Part shown: one piece after another, positions 6,608 to 15,253 of the stretch
Layout: every line of letters starts with the position of its first letter
Numbering within the stretch: the first letter of the stretch is position 1
Source of the DNA: Chitinophagaceae bacterium UBA1953
Lineage (GTDB): Bacteria; Bacteroidota; Bacteroidia; Chitinophagales; Chitinophagaceae
Direction of reading: 5' to 3'
NCBI GenBank assembly: GCA_002336115.1
Contig: DDEN01000056.1
Location: 239,577-303,576 of the forward strand
DNA length: 64,000 bases
Translations under genes and position numbers: made by a program
Notes under the pieces: generated by a model
Seen by the model: the letters and a program-made list of their open reading frames with translations, nothing else
Told to the model about the DNA's origin: nothing
Database searches by the model: none

Positions 6608-9409
6608 ATGAGAAGCTTAATTACTCTTGTCCTTTTGTTTATCCTTTTGCAGACAAATGCCCAGATATTCGGAGGTAATCCCCCTGCATTAAAATTCTAC
6701 CAGTTAAATACCGATTCTGTTCGGGTAATTTTTCCGAAATACCTGGAAAAACAGGCAAGAGAAGTGGCTTGGATTTCAAACCAGTTGTTTAAAAATCCAC
6801 CTGCTCAATTAGGCAATAAGCTGAGAAAATTTGATGTTGTTCTTCAGCCACTTACTACTCAATCGAATGCGTATGTTTCTCCTGCACCCTGGCGTAGTGA
6901 ATTTTTTATGATGCCTGATATGAATTATCTATCGCAGAGTGCAATTCCCTGGCATCAGTCGCTTGCAGTTCATGAGATGAGGCATGTGCAGCAGTTTTCA
7001 AATTTCAATCATTCTGTTCAGAAATTCTTAGGAGTTTTTTTAGGTCAGCAGGGACAAGTTCTTGGTATGGGGACAGTACCAGACTGGTTTTATGAAGGGG
7101 ATGCTGTTTTCCAGGAAACTGTTGCTTCAAAACAAGGAAGAGGGAGAATGCCCGATTTTTTTAATGGCTATCGTTCATTATGGCTTGAAAAGAAAAACTA
7201 TTCTTACCAGCAGTTGCGAAACGGATCGTACAGGTGGTTTACGCCGGATCATTATGCACTTGGTTACCTGCTTGTAAATTACGGCCTTGAAAAATACGGA
7301 ACCGATTTCTGGAAAAATGTTACTACTGATGCCGTAAATTTTAAAGGAATTACTTACCCGTTTCAGAAAGCAGTAAAACGATATTCAGGTGTAAGGTATG
7401 ATGTGTTTGTGAAAGAGGCGTTTACCTGGTATAAGGAAAAGATGCGGCTTGATACAACATCAGCTTTTCAGGCGTTAAAGCCTGTTACAAAAACGCAGCA
7501 TAATAATGTTGTGAACTATCTCTATCCATTTGCAAAAGAAGATCAGTCGTTGCTTGTTTTAAAAGCAAGTAACCGGAAAATTCCTGCATGGTTCAGTATT
7601 GATGCTGATGGTTCTGAGAGAAGACTTAGAATCAAAGATATTTCTGCCGATGCTTATTATTCTTACAAAAACGGAAAGGTGGCTTATACTGCTTACATTC
7701 CTGATGCACGCTGGGCATGGAAAGATTATTCTGTGCTGAGAATATGGAATACACAAACAAACGAAGTGCAAAAGATCAGCAAACGTTCACGGTTGTTTAT
7801 GCCGGATATTTCACCTGATGGAAGTACTGTTGTTGCAGTTGAAGTAACTACCGGTCAGGAGTGGTCGTTGCAACTGGTGAATACAGGTGATAAAAGCCAA
7901 TCGGCATTGCCTAATCCCAATCATTACACTTATACTTATCCAAAATTTTCAGCCGATGGTTCTTCTATCATAAGTGCGGTAAGTAATGGAAATGGTGAAA
8001 TGACTTTACTGAAAAAAAATCTTTCAACAAAAGAAGAAACCTTACTTTTCCCGTTTGTAAATACAGCCATTGGTTATGTGCAGGTGAAAGGCGATACAAT
8101 TTTATTTACAGCGGCACAAAAGGAAGGTGATGTGTTGTATTTGTATGATGCAGCAAATAAAAATCTGTTCAAAGCGGCACAACTCCCCAATGGAAATTAC
8201 CAGGCAACTATTGCACAGGATTCAATTGTATGGAATTCATTCAGCACCGGTGGACAGATGTTGCTGAAGCAGGCAATAAAAGATATGCCTTTACAAAAAA
8301 CAAATGCAATTGAACCATTAACTGATTTGTATTTTTCTTCAAAGCCATTTGCTGCTCAATCAGGTTTTCTGCAGAATGTACAGCAACAGCAGGGCGAAAT
8401 AAAACGATACAGTTCAGCAAAAGGTCTTATAAATATTCATAGTTGGCGACCAACCCTGGAAGATCCTGACTATGGTATTACGTTTTACAGTGAAAATATC
8501 CTGAACAATTTTGTTGGAGAGTACAGCTATTTTTATAACCGCAACGAAGGTTATAACCAGGTAACTGCCGATTTGGTTTATGGCGGCATCTATCCCATGC
8601 TTTCAATTGGCGCTGCACAAACATGGAACAGGAATGAAATCGTAAACAACAAACTTGTTACATGGAATACAACAAATATCAATGCAGGTTTTTCTATTCC
8701 TCTTGATTTAACAAGTGGGTTGCTGTATAAATATCTCACTATTGCTTCATCCTACAACATGGAGAAGCTGACGTTTACAGGCGCATCAAAAAACAGTTAC
8801 AGGGATGATAACCTGAATTACATTAATTCATCCATTCGCTGGTTGGCACAATCGCCAAAAGCAAAACAGCAGATTTATCCTTCATTTGCACATAGCCTTG
8901 TTGCAACGTATAAGCATACAACAGATGGTTTAACAGGTGGACAGTTTTATCTTGGAAATACAATTTATGTTCCCGGTATTTTCAGGAACAACAGCCTTGT
9001 TCTTTCTCTGTCGGTATTTTCAAGAGATACGATTCGGGGAAGTATGTTCAGCAGCAGCTTCCCTTATGCCCGTGGTTACAATGCTGTTAACTTTCCCCGT
9101 GCATGGCGATTCAGCGCCAACTACCATTTCCCGATTTGCTATCCCGAATTTGGCGTTGCCAACATGGTGTATTTTATGCGTATAAGAGGGAATTTGTTTT
9201 ATGATTATACCGAAAGTAAAAGTTTACGTACAGGTAAAGCTTATCCGGCACCTTCAGTTGGAACAGAAATTTATTTTGATACAAGAGTGTGGAATTTATT
9301 CCCGGCTACTTTAGGTGTGCGGTATAGTTACCTCTTGCGTAAAGATTTGCTGGAACCCGGCAGGAGTCCGCACCAGTTTGAAATTATTTTGCCGACTAAT
9401 TTATTTTAG
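6608..9409 (+). CDS. Secreted HExxH peptidase-like, beta-propeller and outer-membrane barrel protein
   Basis: A 933-residue protein beginning with a clear Sec signal peptide (cleaved near NAQ at 17-19). Residues 118-170 hold a zincin-type motif, VHEMRHVQQF (HExxH at 122-126) followed by WFYEGDAVFQE at 160-170, whose Glu is a plausible third zinc ligand. About 300-560 carry WD40/TolB-like repeats (MPDISPDGSTVVAVE, YPKFSADGSSIISAV). From about 620 to the end aromatic-alternating strands such as GEYSYFYNRNEGYN suggest an outer-membrane beta barrel, and the protein ends in Phe as barrel proteins commonly do. I infer a surface or periplasmic protease domain anchored in the outer membrane. No exact named family is recognised. 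Confidence 0.75.
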   Translation: MRSLITLVLLFILLQTNAQIFGGNPPALKFYQLNTDSVRVIFPKYLEKQAREVAWISNQLFKNPPAQLGNKLRKFDVVLQPLTTQSNAYVSPAPWRSEFFMMPDMNYLSQSAIPWHQSLAVHEMRHVQQFSNFNHSVQKFLGVFLGQQGQVLGMGTVPDWFYEGDAVFQETVASKQGRGRMPDFFNGYRSLWLEKKNYSYQQLRNGSYRWFTPDHYALGYLLVNYGLEKYGTDFWKNVTTDAVNFKGITYPFQKAVKRYSGVRYDVFVKEAFTWYKEKMRLDTTSAFQALKPVTKTQHNNVVNYLYPFAKEDQSLLVLKASNRKIPAWFSIDADGSERRLRIKDISADAYYSYKNGKVAYTAYIPDARWAWKDYSVLRIWNTQTNEVQKISKRSRLFMPDISPDGSTVVAVEVTTGQEWSLQLVNTGDKSQSALPNPNHYTYTYPKFSADGSSIISAVSNGNGEMTLLKKNLSTKEETLLFPFVNTAIGYVQVKGDTILFTAAQKEGDVLYLYDAANKNLFKAAQLPNGNYQATIAQDSIVWNSFSTGGQMLLKQAIKDMPLQKTNAIEPLTDLYFSSKPFAAQSGFLQNVQQQQGEIKRYSSAKGLINIHSWRPTLEDPDYGITFYSENILNNFVGEYSYFYNRNEGYNQVTADLVYGGIYPMLSIGAAQTWNRNEIVNNKLVTWNTTNINAGFSIPLDLTSGLLYKYLTIASSYNMEKLTFTGASKNSYRDDNLNYINSSIRWLAQSPKAKQQIYPSFAHSLVATYKHTTDGLTGGQFYLGNTIYVPGIFRNNSLVLSLSVFSRDTIRGSMFSSSFPYARGYNAVNFPRAWRFSANYHFPICYPEFGVANMVYFMRIRGNLFYDYTESKSLRTGKAYPAPSVGTEIYFDTRVWNLFPATLGVRYSYLLRKDLLEPGRSPHQFEIILPTNLF

Positions 9410-9432
9410 GAAGATATTTTTTCAGAACTTCT

Positions 9433-9894
9433 TTATTGTATCCTGATTTTAATATCGGGTGCAGTAAAGAAGTTTCCTTTTTTATCACGAACAATGATAT
9501 CTGTAATCAAAAGCTCGTCTTCTTTTTTAATTTGTTCGTACAGACTCTTTTGCCATATATCCGGTAAATAAGCCGCATTACGAACTGTTGTTGAAATGGG
9601 GTTGATTCTTGTTTTCAGTTCACCTGTTTTTTCATCCTCATATTTATCCTTGCTACGATAAACAATAATGAATCGGGAAATATTGTAACGGATTTTTTTA
9701 TCATCAATCACCCACACAGAAGAATCAAGAACACCAAGCACCATTTCCAAAGGAAGATCGCCGCCTTTTGTTGTGCCCCAAAAAGAGAGCAGAACCGGCG
9801 GTTTTAAAGAAGGGGCAGGCTTTTGTTGTGCGTTTGTTGCTGCAGATGAGATCAGCGACAGAATAAGAAACAAGAATTTAACCGGGTTCTTCAT
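9433..9894 (-). CDS. Secreted conserved protein, faint GldM C-terminal resemblance
   Basis: A 153-residue protein with a signal peptide (cleavage near NAQQ, residue 22-23), hence periplasmic. After a proline-rich linker the body reads as beta-rich, including YNISRFIIVYRSKDKYEDEKTG and LLITDIIVRDKKGNF before a final strand DIKIRIQ. This end is reminiscent of the last domain of the gliding/T9SS protein GldM, where a strand with a KGPDG-like turn closes the domain, but the similarity is weak and the full GldM context is absent. Function unknown. Confidence 0.65.
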   Translation of the reverse strand: MKNPVKFLFLILSLISSAATNAQQKPAPSLKPPVLLSFWGTTKGGDLPLEMVLGVLDSSVWVIDDKKIRYNISRFIIVYRSKDKYEDEKTGELKTRINPISTTVRNAAYLPDIWQKSLYEQIKKEDELLITDIIVRDKKGNFFTAPDIKIRIQ

Positions 9895-9916
9895 GAATTT
9901 CTGTTTGTGCTATAAC

Positions 9917-9959
9917 GCAGCAGCAGTGTTTTCATTGCGGGCAATTGCACTGCTGCTGC
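9917..9959. repeat. Inverted repeat between the 9.4-kb gene and valS
   Basis: Perfect 12-bp arms GCAGCAGCAGTG and CACTGCTGCTGC separated by 19 bp, located 12 bp after the valS stop. It can fold into a strong hairpin and may serve as transcript end for valS, though no T-run follows. Confidence 0.6.
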
Positions 9960-9970
9960 TGAATATGTTG

Positions 9971-12622
9971 TTAAAGTGATTGCAGACTTTCTTCTATGGC
10001 TCTTATCTTGGCTTCTGCATCGGCTTTTTTCTTGCGTTCAACATCCACAACTTCGGGTTTTGCATTTTGCACAAAGCGTTCGTTACTAAGTTTCTTTTCA
10101 ACAGAAGTAAGAAATCCTTTAAAATAATCAAGATCTTTCATCAATTGTTCTTTTTGTGAAGTAGTATCAATTTCCTTTTCAGTTATAATATAAAATTTGT
10201 CTTTCTGTACAACTGTAGAAATACCTCCGCTTACAGATGCTGTTACGTATGAAATACTTTCTGCATTAATTTGTTTGGAAAGAATGCTTTCAATTTGCTG
10301 ATAAGCACTTTGTTCTTCCGTTTCAATTGAAAGCCTGATGGTTTCCTTTGGCTTGAGTTGATTTTTAATCCGAACATCACGCAAAGCTGTTATTACTTCT
10401 TTTAACTGAGCAGCGAGTTGCAATGTTCTTGCATCAACAGTCTTTGCAGCAGTTTGTTGTTTTATTGTAAGATCATCACCTGTTGTTCTGTCTTTGAGTG
10501 CGTGATAAATTTCTTCTGTAATAAACGGCATGTATGGATGAAGTAACAACATCAGTTCTTCAAAAAACTCAACTGTTTTATTGTAAACTGCGGCATCAAT
10601 TGGTTGTTCAAAACCGGGTTTAACCCATTCGAGATACCAGCTACAGAAATCATCCCATATTAAAGAATAAATTGTCTTTAATGCTTCGCTCAACCTGAAT
10701 TCCTTGAACTGTTGTTCAATTTCAGCTTTCACTTCATTGAGCCTGTTTTCAAACCATTCAACAGCAAAATTATTCTCCATTTGTCCGCTTGCAGCGGCCT
10801 GACGGCCTTCCCACATTTTCACCAGCTTCAGTGCATTCCAGATTTTGTTGTTGAAATTGCGACCTTGTTCATTACTGCTTTCATCCCACAATAAATCATT
10901 GCCGGCGGGAGAGGCGATCAGGATGCCAAAACGAACGGCATCTGCACCGTATTGATCAATAAGTGCAAGCAGGTCGGGCGAATTGCCTAACTGCTTACTC
11001 ATTTTCCGGCCTTGCTTATCTCTCACCATCCCGGTGAAATAAACATCTTTAAACGGCTGATCTTTTTTGTATTCATATCCCGCCATGATCATACGTGCCA
11101 CCCAGAAGAAAATAATATCTTGCCCGGTTACAAGTGTTGTGGTTGGATAATAATACTCCACATCTTTATTTCCCGGATTGCTGATGCCTTTAAAAACTTC
11201 CATTGGCCAGAGCCAGGAAGAAAACCAGGTGTCGAGACAATCTTCATCCTGAACAAGTTTCAGGTTTTTGGTTTCAGGTTTTTGGTTGTGTAACTCTTCC
11301 AGGCTTTTAGCAACATAAACATTTCCTGCTTCATCGTACCATGCAGGAATTTGTTGCCCCCACCAAAGTTGACGAGAGATACACCAGTCTTTGATATTGT
11401 TAAGCCAATGGCCGTATGTGTTTTTTGTTTTTTCGGGATGAAATTGGATTTTATCATCCATAACTGATGCAAGTGTTTCAGGGTTGCGGTTTAAGAATTC
11501 AGTCATATTCATAAACCATTGCAGACTCAATCTTGATTCAATAACAGCACCTGTTCTTTCACTTGTGCCAACCTGTCCTTTATAATCTTCAATCTTTTCT
11601 ACCTGATTTAAAGCAGCGATATCATCCACAATTTTCTTTCTCAATTCAAACCTGTCAACACCATTGTAAGAAAGCACAAGTGCTGAAGGATTTTCTTCCA
11701 TTAAATCAATCGCACTGAATTTTCCTTCTTCGTCTAAAGTGTTTAATGCTTTCAGGTTGTGTTTTCGTCCCAGCTCGTTGTCGTTTTTATCATGGGCCGG
11801 AGTAATTTTTAATGCACCTGTTCCAAATTCTGCATCAACATATTCATCAGCTATAACTGGAATTTTGCGGTTAATGAGGGGCACAATCACTTCTTTACCA
11901 ACAAGTGCTTTGTAACGTTCATCGGCTGGGTTTACACAAATAGCCACGTCGCCTAAAATTGTTTCAGGTCTTGTTGTTGCAACGGTTATAAACTGGTTAC
12001 TGTTTTCTGCCAGCGGATATTTTACATAATACAGTTTGGAATCAATTTCTTTAAAAATCACTTCCTCATCACTGAGAGCAGTTTTGCTTGCCGGGTCCCA
12101 GTTAACCATTCGCAATCCACGGTAAATAATTCCCTTTTCATATAAATCAACAAAAACTTTGATAACGCTTTTGTAATAATCATCATCCATTGTAAACGAA
12201 GTACGATCCCAGTCAAGACTGCAGCCCAGTTTTTTTAATTGCTGAAGAATGATGCCGCCATATTTTTCTTTCCATTCCCAGGCATATTTCAGAAACTCTT
12301 CTCTGCTTAATTGTGCTTTCTGAATTCCTTTTTCACGAAGCATGTGAACCACTTTTGCTTCAGTAGCAATAGAAGCGTGGTCTGTACCCGGAACCCAGCA
12401 GGCATTTTTTCCCTGCATACGGGCACGACGAACCAAAACATCCTGGATAGTATTGTTGAGGCAATGACCCATGTGCAGTACACCGGTTACATTAGGCGGA
12501 GGAATAACCACAGTATAAGCTTCCCGTTCATCGGGAGTGCTGTGGAAGTATTTCTGCCCGTTCCAGTAACTATACCATTTTTCCTCTGATGATTTGTGCT
12601 CAAAATTTTTACTCAGTTCCAT
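9971..12622 (-). CDS. valS: Valine--tRNA ligase
   Basis: An 883-residue class I synthetase that charges tRNA-Val, with normal length. PPPNVTGVLHMGH carries the HIGH motif at 50-53; the editing CP1 domain follows with TTRPETILGDVA; KMSKQ near residue 540 is the second ATP-binding signature; the C-terminal arm (LMKDLDYFKGFLTSVEKKL, VVDVERKKKADAEAK) is the ValRS coiled coil that grips the tRNA. Oddity: a segment HNQKPETKNLKL just before DEDCLDTWFSSW is encoded by a 14-bp tandem repeat that looks like an intergenic element inserted in-frame (see repeat at 11257-11290). A perfect -7 box lies upstream. Confidence 0.97.
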   Translation of the reverse strand: MELSKNFEHKSSEEKWYSYWNGQKYFHSTPDEREAYTVVIPPPNVTGVLHMGHCLNNTIQDVLVRRARMQGKNACWVPGTDHASIATEAKVVHMLREKGIQKAQLSREEFLKYAWEWKEKYGGIILQQLKKLGCSLDWDRTSFTMDDDYYKSVIKVFVDLYEKGIIYRGLRMVNWDPASKTALSDEEVIFKEIDSKLYYVKYPLAENSNQFITVATTRPETILGDVAICVNPADERYKALVGKEVIVPLINRKIPVIADEYVDAEFGTGALKITPAHDKNDNELGRKHNLKALNTLDEEGKFSAIDLMEENPSALVLSYNGVDRFELRKKIVDDIAALNQVEKIEDYKGQVGTSERTGAVIESRLSLQWFMNMTEFLNRNPETLASVMDDKIQFHPEKTKNTYGHWLNNIKDWCISRQLWWGQQIPAWYDEAGNVYVAKSLEELHNQKPETKNLKLVQDEDCLDTWFSSWLWPMEVFKGISNPGNKDVEYYYPTTTLVTGQDIIFFWVARMIMAGYEYKKDQPFKDVYFTGMVRDKQGRKMSKQLGNSPDLLALIDQYGADAVRFGILIASPAGNDLLWDESSNEQGRNFNNKIWNALKLVKMWEGRQAAASGQMENNFAVEWFENRLNEVKAEIEQQFKEFRLSEALKTIYSLIWDDFCSWYLEWVKPGFEQPIDAAVYNKTVEFFEELMLLLHPYMPFITEEIYHALKDRTTGDDLTIKQQTAAKTVDARTLQLAAQLKEVITALRDVRIKNQLKPKETIRLSIETEEQSAYQQIESILSKQINAESISYVTASVSGGISTVVQKDKFYIITEKEIDTTSQKEQLMKDLDYFKGFLTSVEKKLSNERFVQNAKPEVVDVERKKKADAEAKIRAIEESLQSL
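11257..11290. repeat. Two-and-a-half-copy 14-bp repeat inside valS
   Basis: The unit GTTTCAGGTTTTTG occurs twice in tandem and is followed by GTTGTG. On the minus (coding) strand it reads CACAACCAAAAACCTGAAAC and onward. Nearly the same 34-bp sequence (three differences by eye) is found inside odhB at 49311-49344, in another reading frame. Confidence 0.8.
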
Positions 12623-12647
12623 GCCGAATTCGTCGTTTTTTAGTTGG

Positions 12648-12655
12648 CAAAGGTA
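12648..12655 (-). promoter_or_regulatory. -7 promoter box of valS
   Basis: Minus strand TACCTTTG followed by CC, a perfect TAnnTTTG match, 25 bp before the valS start codon. The -33 element is not evident. Confidence 0.55.
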
Positions 12656-12726
12656 AGGAAAGCAGGGGCTGGATAGAAGGTTGTGCTGAATGAAATTTCA
12701 TTGGAATTGGAGTATATAGCCAATGA

Positions 12727-12758
12727 AAAAAGCTCCCTTGTGAGGAGCTTTAAAAAAA
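12727..12758 (-). terminator. Terminator after the small membrane ORF
   Basis: Stem AAAGCTCC / GGAGCTTT with a short loop; read on the minus strand it ends GGAGCTTTTTT. It lies about 80 bp downstream of the 34-residue ORF and separates it from valS. Confidence 0.8.
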
Positions 12759-12834
12759 TTTTGAATAGCATGACGAAAATTAGTGCCGCTTTTTAGGGCG
12801 ACTTCAGAGTAAATTTTTAACCATAGGCAAATGT

Positions 12835-12939
12835 TTACGAAAACATTAATGCGGTGATTAAAGCAATTGCTGCGAAAAATACTACAACAAATACGGTTGT
12901 TTTAGCTGATTCGCTCATGTGAAAGGAATTTGATGCCAT
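12835..12939 (-). CDS. Very small single-span membrane protein (34 aa)
   Basis: A short minus-strand frame that is easily missed. It encodes MASNSFHMSESAKTTVFVVV followed by FFAAIALITALMFS: a polar N-terminus and one transmembrane helix of about 20 residues reaching the C-terminus. An internal ATG at 12918 would give a 27-residue version starting MSESAKTT. Support: it is the only coherent coding signal in a 500-bp stretch without other genes, the amino-acid pattern is that of a real membrane anchor, and a good terminator follows. I do not recognise a family and assign no function. Confidence 0.6.
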   Translation of the reverse strand: MASNSFHMSESAKTTVFVVVFFAAIALITALMFS

Positions 12940-13130
12940 AAACGTAGTTTTAATAGTTACAAAAAACTTTCACAGGAATACAGGATTACCAGATTTTCTG
13001 GTTTACACTGAAAAGTTCACTACAGGCATACGGTAAATTACACGCTAAAAGTAGCATAGTTTTCAAAATTTGCAAAATCAGGAACAAAATTTCTTTTGAC
13101 TTTAGGTGTAAATCCTAATTTCGGAATTCT

Positions 13131-14495
13131 ATGCTTTATGCAATTACTGATATTGAAACGACAGGAAGTTATGCATCTGCCAACGGTATTACAGAAATAG
13201 CCGTATATATTTTCGATGGGCATGAAATTGTAGATCGGTTTGAAACGCTTGTTAATCCTCATCAGCCCATACCTGGTTTTGTTCAGTCTTTAACAGGCAT
13301 AACGGACGAAATGGTGCAGCTTGCCCCTTCTTTTGAAGAAATAGCTCCCCGGTTGTGTGAACTTTTGCAGGGAAAGGTTTTTGTGGCTCATAACGTAAAT
13401 TTTGATTATTCGTTTGTGCATTATCAACTACAGAATTATGGGTATGAGCTTAACTGCAAAAAGCTCTGTACGGTGCGATATGCAAGGAAGATTTTCCCCA
13501 AACTAAAGTCGTACAGTTTAGGAAATCTTTGCAGGCACTTTAATATTGGAATACAAAACAGGCACAGGGCGGGTGGTGATGCAAAGGCAACGGTTGAACT
13601 TTTCCGTTTGCTGAGGGAAAATGATGTAAATAATCACCTGCAAACAATGTTGGGCAAGCAATCGAAAGAGCAGTTTCTGCCGCTTTATCTCAACAAGGAC
13701 GATATTGATAGATTACCGTTGACTCCCGGGGTTTATTATTTCCACGATGCCAAGGGAAAAATTGTTTATGTGGGAAAAGCTGTTCAGTTGAAGCGGAGAG
13801 TCATCAGTCATTTTTCCAATAACAAACCATCACGACAGCGGCAGGAATTTGCACGTAATGTTCACCGCATTTCTTACCAGCAATGTGGAACCGAACTGAT
13901 GGCTTATGTACTTGAAACAATTGAAATAAAAAGGTTATGGCCAAAGTACAACCGGGCAATAAAAGGCTATGAAGCCAGTTACGGAATGTATATGTATGAA
14001 GATGCAAATGGTTATTTACGTTTGGCAATCGACCGAAAGCATAAGCATCTTGGTTCTGTTCAATCGTTTTATAACCGTTATGAAGCAATGGCCGAACTGA
14101 AACGGCTGGCGAATGAGTTTTCGTTATGCTACAAGCTTTGTTTTATTGATCGTTCAACTGAACACAGGTGTCATTCATCTTCCTGTAAAGGTGCATGCAC
14201 AAAAGAAGAAGATGCATTGCAATATAATGAACGGGTGATGCAGGCTGTTGAACAACTGAAAAAAGAATTGCCCAGTTTTGCTATCAGGGAGCGATCTTAT
14301 TTCAACAACCAGGACAGTTGTATTTTGATGGAAGATGGGAAGTTTTACGGAATGGGTTATGTTGATCAGGATTTTGATCTGTCGTTCAAAGAAGAATTAC
14401 GTAATAAGCTGCAGGCTTATCCTGAATATGATTTTGTACGGAATATCATTAAACGATATGCTCTGGAGCAGCCGGATAAAGTGGTGTGGTTGTGA
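13131..14495 (+). CDS. DnaQ-type 3'-5' exonuclease fused to a GIY-YIG (UvrC-type) nuclease domain
   Basis: A 454-residue protein with two nuclease domains. Residues 1-170 are a DEDDh exonuclease: TDIETTG (Exo I, with the two acidic residues), VAHNVNFDYSF (Exo II) and HRAGGDAKAT (Exo III with His and Asp). Residues about 195-290 are a GIY-YIG domain: LPLTPGVYYFHDAKGKIVYVGKA with Tyr, Tyr and Gly of the motif, then LKRRVISHF and a downstream Glu. The remaining third is the UvrC/Cho-like tail. Such DnaQ-Cho fusions are known in several phyla and are thought to act in DNA repair, with the GIY-YIG domain incising near lesions. It stands alone between other units. Confidence 0.9.
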   Translation: MLYAITDIETTGSYASANGITEIAVYIFDGHEIVDRFETLVNPHQPIPGFVQSLTGITDEMVQLAPSFEEIAPRLCELLQGKVFVAHNVNFDYSFVHYQLQNYGYELNCKKLCTVRYARKIFPKLKSYSLGNLCRHFNIGIQNRHRAGGDAKATVELFRLLRENDVNNHLQTMLGKQSKEQFLPLYLNKDDIDRLPLTPGVYYFHDAKGKIVYVGKAVQLKRRVISHFSNNKPSRQRQEFARNVHRISYQQCGTELMAYVLETIEIKRLWPKYNRAIKGYEASYGMYMYEDANGYLRLAIDRKHKHLGSVQSFYNRYEAMAELKRLANEFSLCYKLCFIDRSTEHRCHSSSCKGACTKEEDALQYNERVMQAVEQLKKELPSFAIRERSYFNNQDSCILMEDGKFYGMGYVDQDFDLSFKEELRNKLQAYPEYDFVRNIIKRYALEQPDKVVWL

Positions 14496-14518
14496 TTGAA
14501 CAAGATTTGCATAATATT

Positions 14519-14544
14519 ACGAATTAGGCGAATTACACGAATTA
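14519..14544. repeat. Dispersed AATTCG repeat, copy 1
   Basis: The minus strand reads AATTCGTGTAATTCGCC then TAATTCGT. The same sequence with one extra T occurs on the plus strand at 31619-31644, also just after a gene end. It looks like a dispersed intergenic repeat with an internal AATTCG periodicity. Confidence 0.7.
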
Positions 14545-14584
14545 AGAAGTTGTTTATGGTAACTAATTCACAATTGACCATTCA

Positions 14585-15034
14585 CTACTGCCTTGTCCAC
14601 ACATCAGTTCTGCCGATGAGCGATACGCCGATATAACCACGAACATTCAACTTGTTATTTCCTGTCATTGAAATTTTGCATGAATAGGTTTTGCCGCTTT
14701 TCGGATCATAAATTTTCCCACCTGTCCATTCATTGCCGGAAGTGTATTTAAAGCCCCACATATTTACCAAACCTAACATTGGTCTTGAATGATTAGCCTC
14801 ATCAGGGTGATGTTTATCTAATTTGGGTTTGCCGGTTTCCGGATCAATTGGCTCTTTCAGCCAGGTGATTTTCCCTTGGTACTTATCGCCGTTTTTATAA
14901 ATCTGGATGATGCCTGTGCCCTCGCCGTTTTTCCATGAACCAATAATCGAATCTCCATTTTGCTGTTTTACGGTAAATGCCAGTAAAAGAGTAACAATGA
15001 GTATTGCAGATAATAACAGGACTGAACGTTTCAT
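14585..15034 (-). CDS. DUF2147 family secreted protein
   Basis: A 149-residue exported protein with an N-terminal hydrophobic signal (residues 5-20). The mature part begins IIGSWKNGEGTGIIQIYKNG and continues YQGKITWLKEPIDPETGKP, LDKHHPDEANHSRPMLGL, then WTGGKIYDPKSGKTYSCKI and LNVRGYIGVSLIGRTDVWTR, which is the complete DUF2147 pattern (a lipocalin-like beta barrel of unknown ligand). It is usually periplasmic. It converges with the nuclease gene upstream and is divergent from the trp operon. Confidence 0.88.
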   Translation of the reverse strand: MKRSVLLLSAILIVTLLLAFTVKQQNGDSIIGSWKNGEGTGIIQIYKNGDKYQGKITWLKEPIDPETGKPKLDKHHPDEANHSRPMLGLVNMWGFKYTSGNEWTGGKIYDPKSGKTYSCKISMTGNNKLNVRGYIGVSLIGRTDVWTRQ

Positions 15035-15114
15035 AAATTACTATTGAAAACAGTTGCAAATAAACAATCATTTGTTTTTAAAAGAACAACTTTTTAATTG
15101 TATTCAAAAAAAAA

Positions 15115-15146
15115 TTTGATTTTTTAACGATCATCCAACATCTTTG
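15115..15146 (+). promoter_or_regulatory. Promoter of the trp operon
   Basis: A -33 TTTG at 15115-15118 and a -7 box CATCTTTG at 15139-15146 (one base off TAnnTTTG) are separated by 20 bp, the usual Bacteroidota spacing. Transcription should start near 15150-15153, so the leader-peptide ATG at 15154 would lie almost at the 5' end of the RNA. Confidence 0.6.
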
Positions 15147-15153
15147 CAATGCA

Positions 15154-15213
15154 ATGAAAAAAATAAATATTAATAATCGTTGGTGGTGGCATACAACTCT
15201 TAAGGGGCTGTAA
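15154..15213 (+). CDS. trpL: trp operon leader peptide
   Basis: A 19-codon frame, ATG to TAA, encoding MKKININNR-WWW-HTTLKGL. The three consecutive TGG codons (15181-15189) are the sensor: with little charged tRNA-Trp the ribosome stalls there. The last codons Lys-Gly-Leu contain GGGGCT (15204-15209), the strand able to pair with AGCCCC (15248-15253) of the terminator hairpin. A ribosome stalled at Trp leaves it free; one that reaches the stop codon covers it. The position between a good promoter and an attenuator in front of trpE makes this a confident call, although nothing but sequence supports translation. Confidence 0.9.
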   Translation: MKKININNRWWWHTTLKGL

Positions 15214-15253
15214 TGCTATTGTCATAATTATGCAATCATATTATAGGAGCCCC
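15204..15253 (+). promoter_or_regulatory. Antiterminator pairing of the trp attenuator
   Basis: GGGGCT at 15204-15209 (inside the last leader codons) is complementary to AGCCCC at 15248-15253, the 5' arm of the terminator. Secondary pairing of TAAT (15211-15214) with ATTA (15240-15243) can extend the structure. The two hairpins share 15248-15253 and are mutually exclusive. I see no separate early pause or protector hairpin, so this is a simplified attenuator. Confidence 0.8.

Noticed and set aside
9433..9894. Calling this gene gldM or a T9SS core component
   Set aside because: Only the last strand region is vaguely similar, size and context do not fit.
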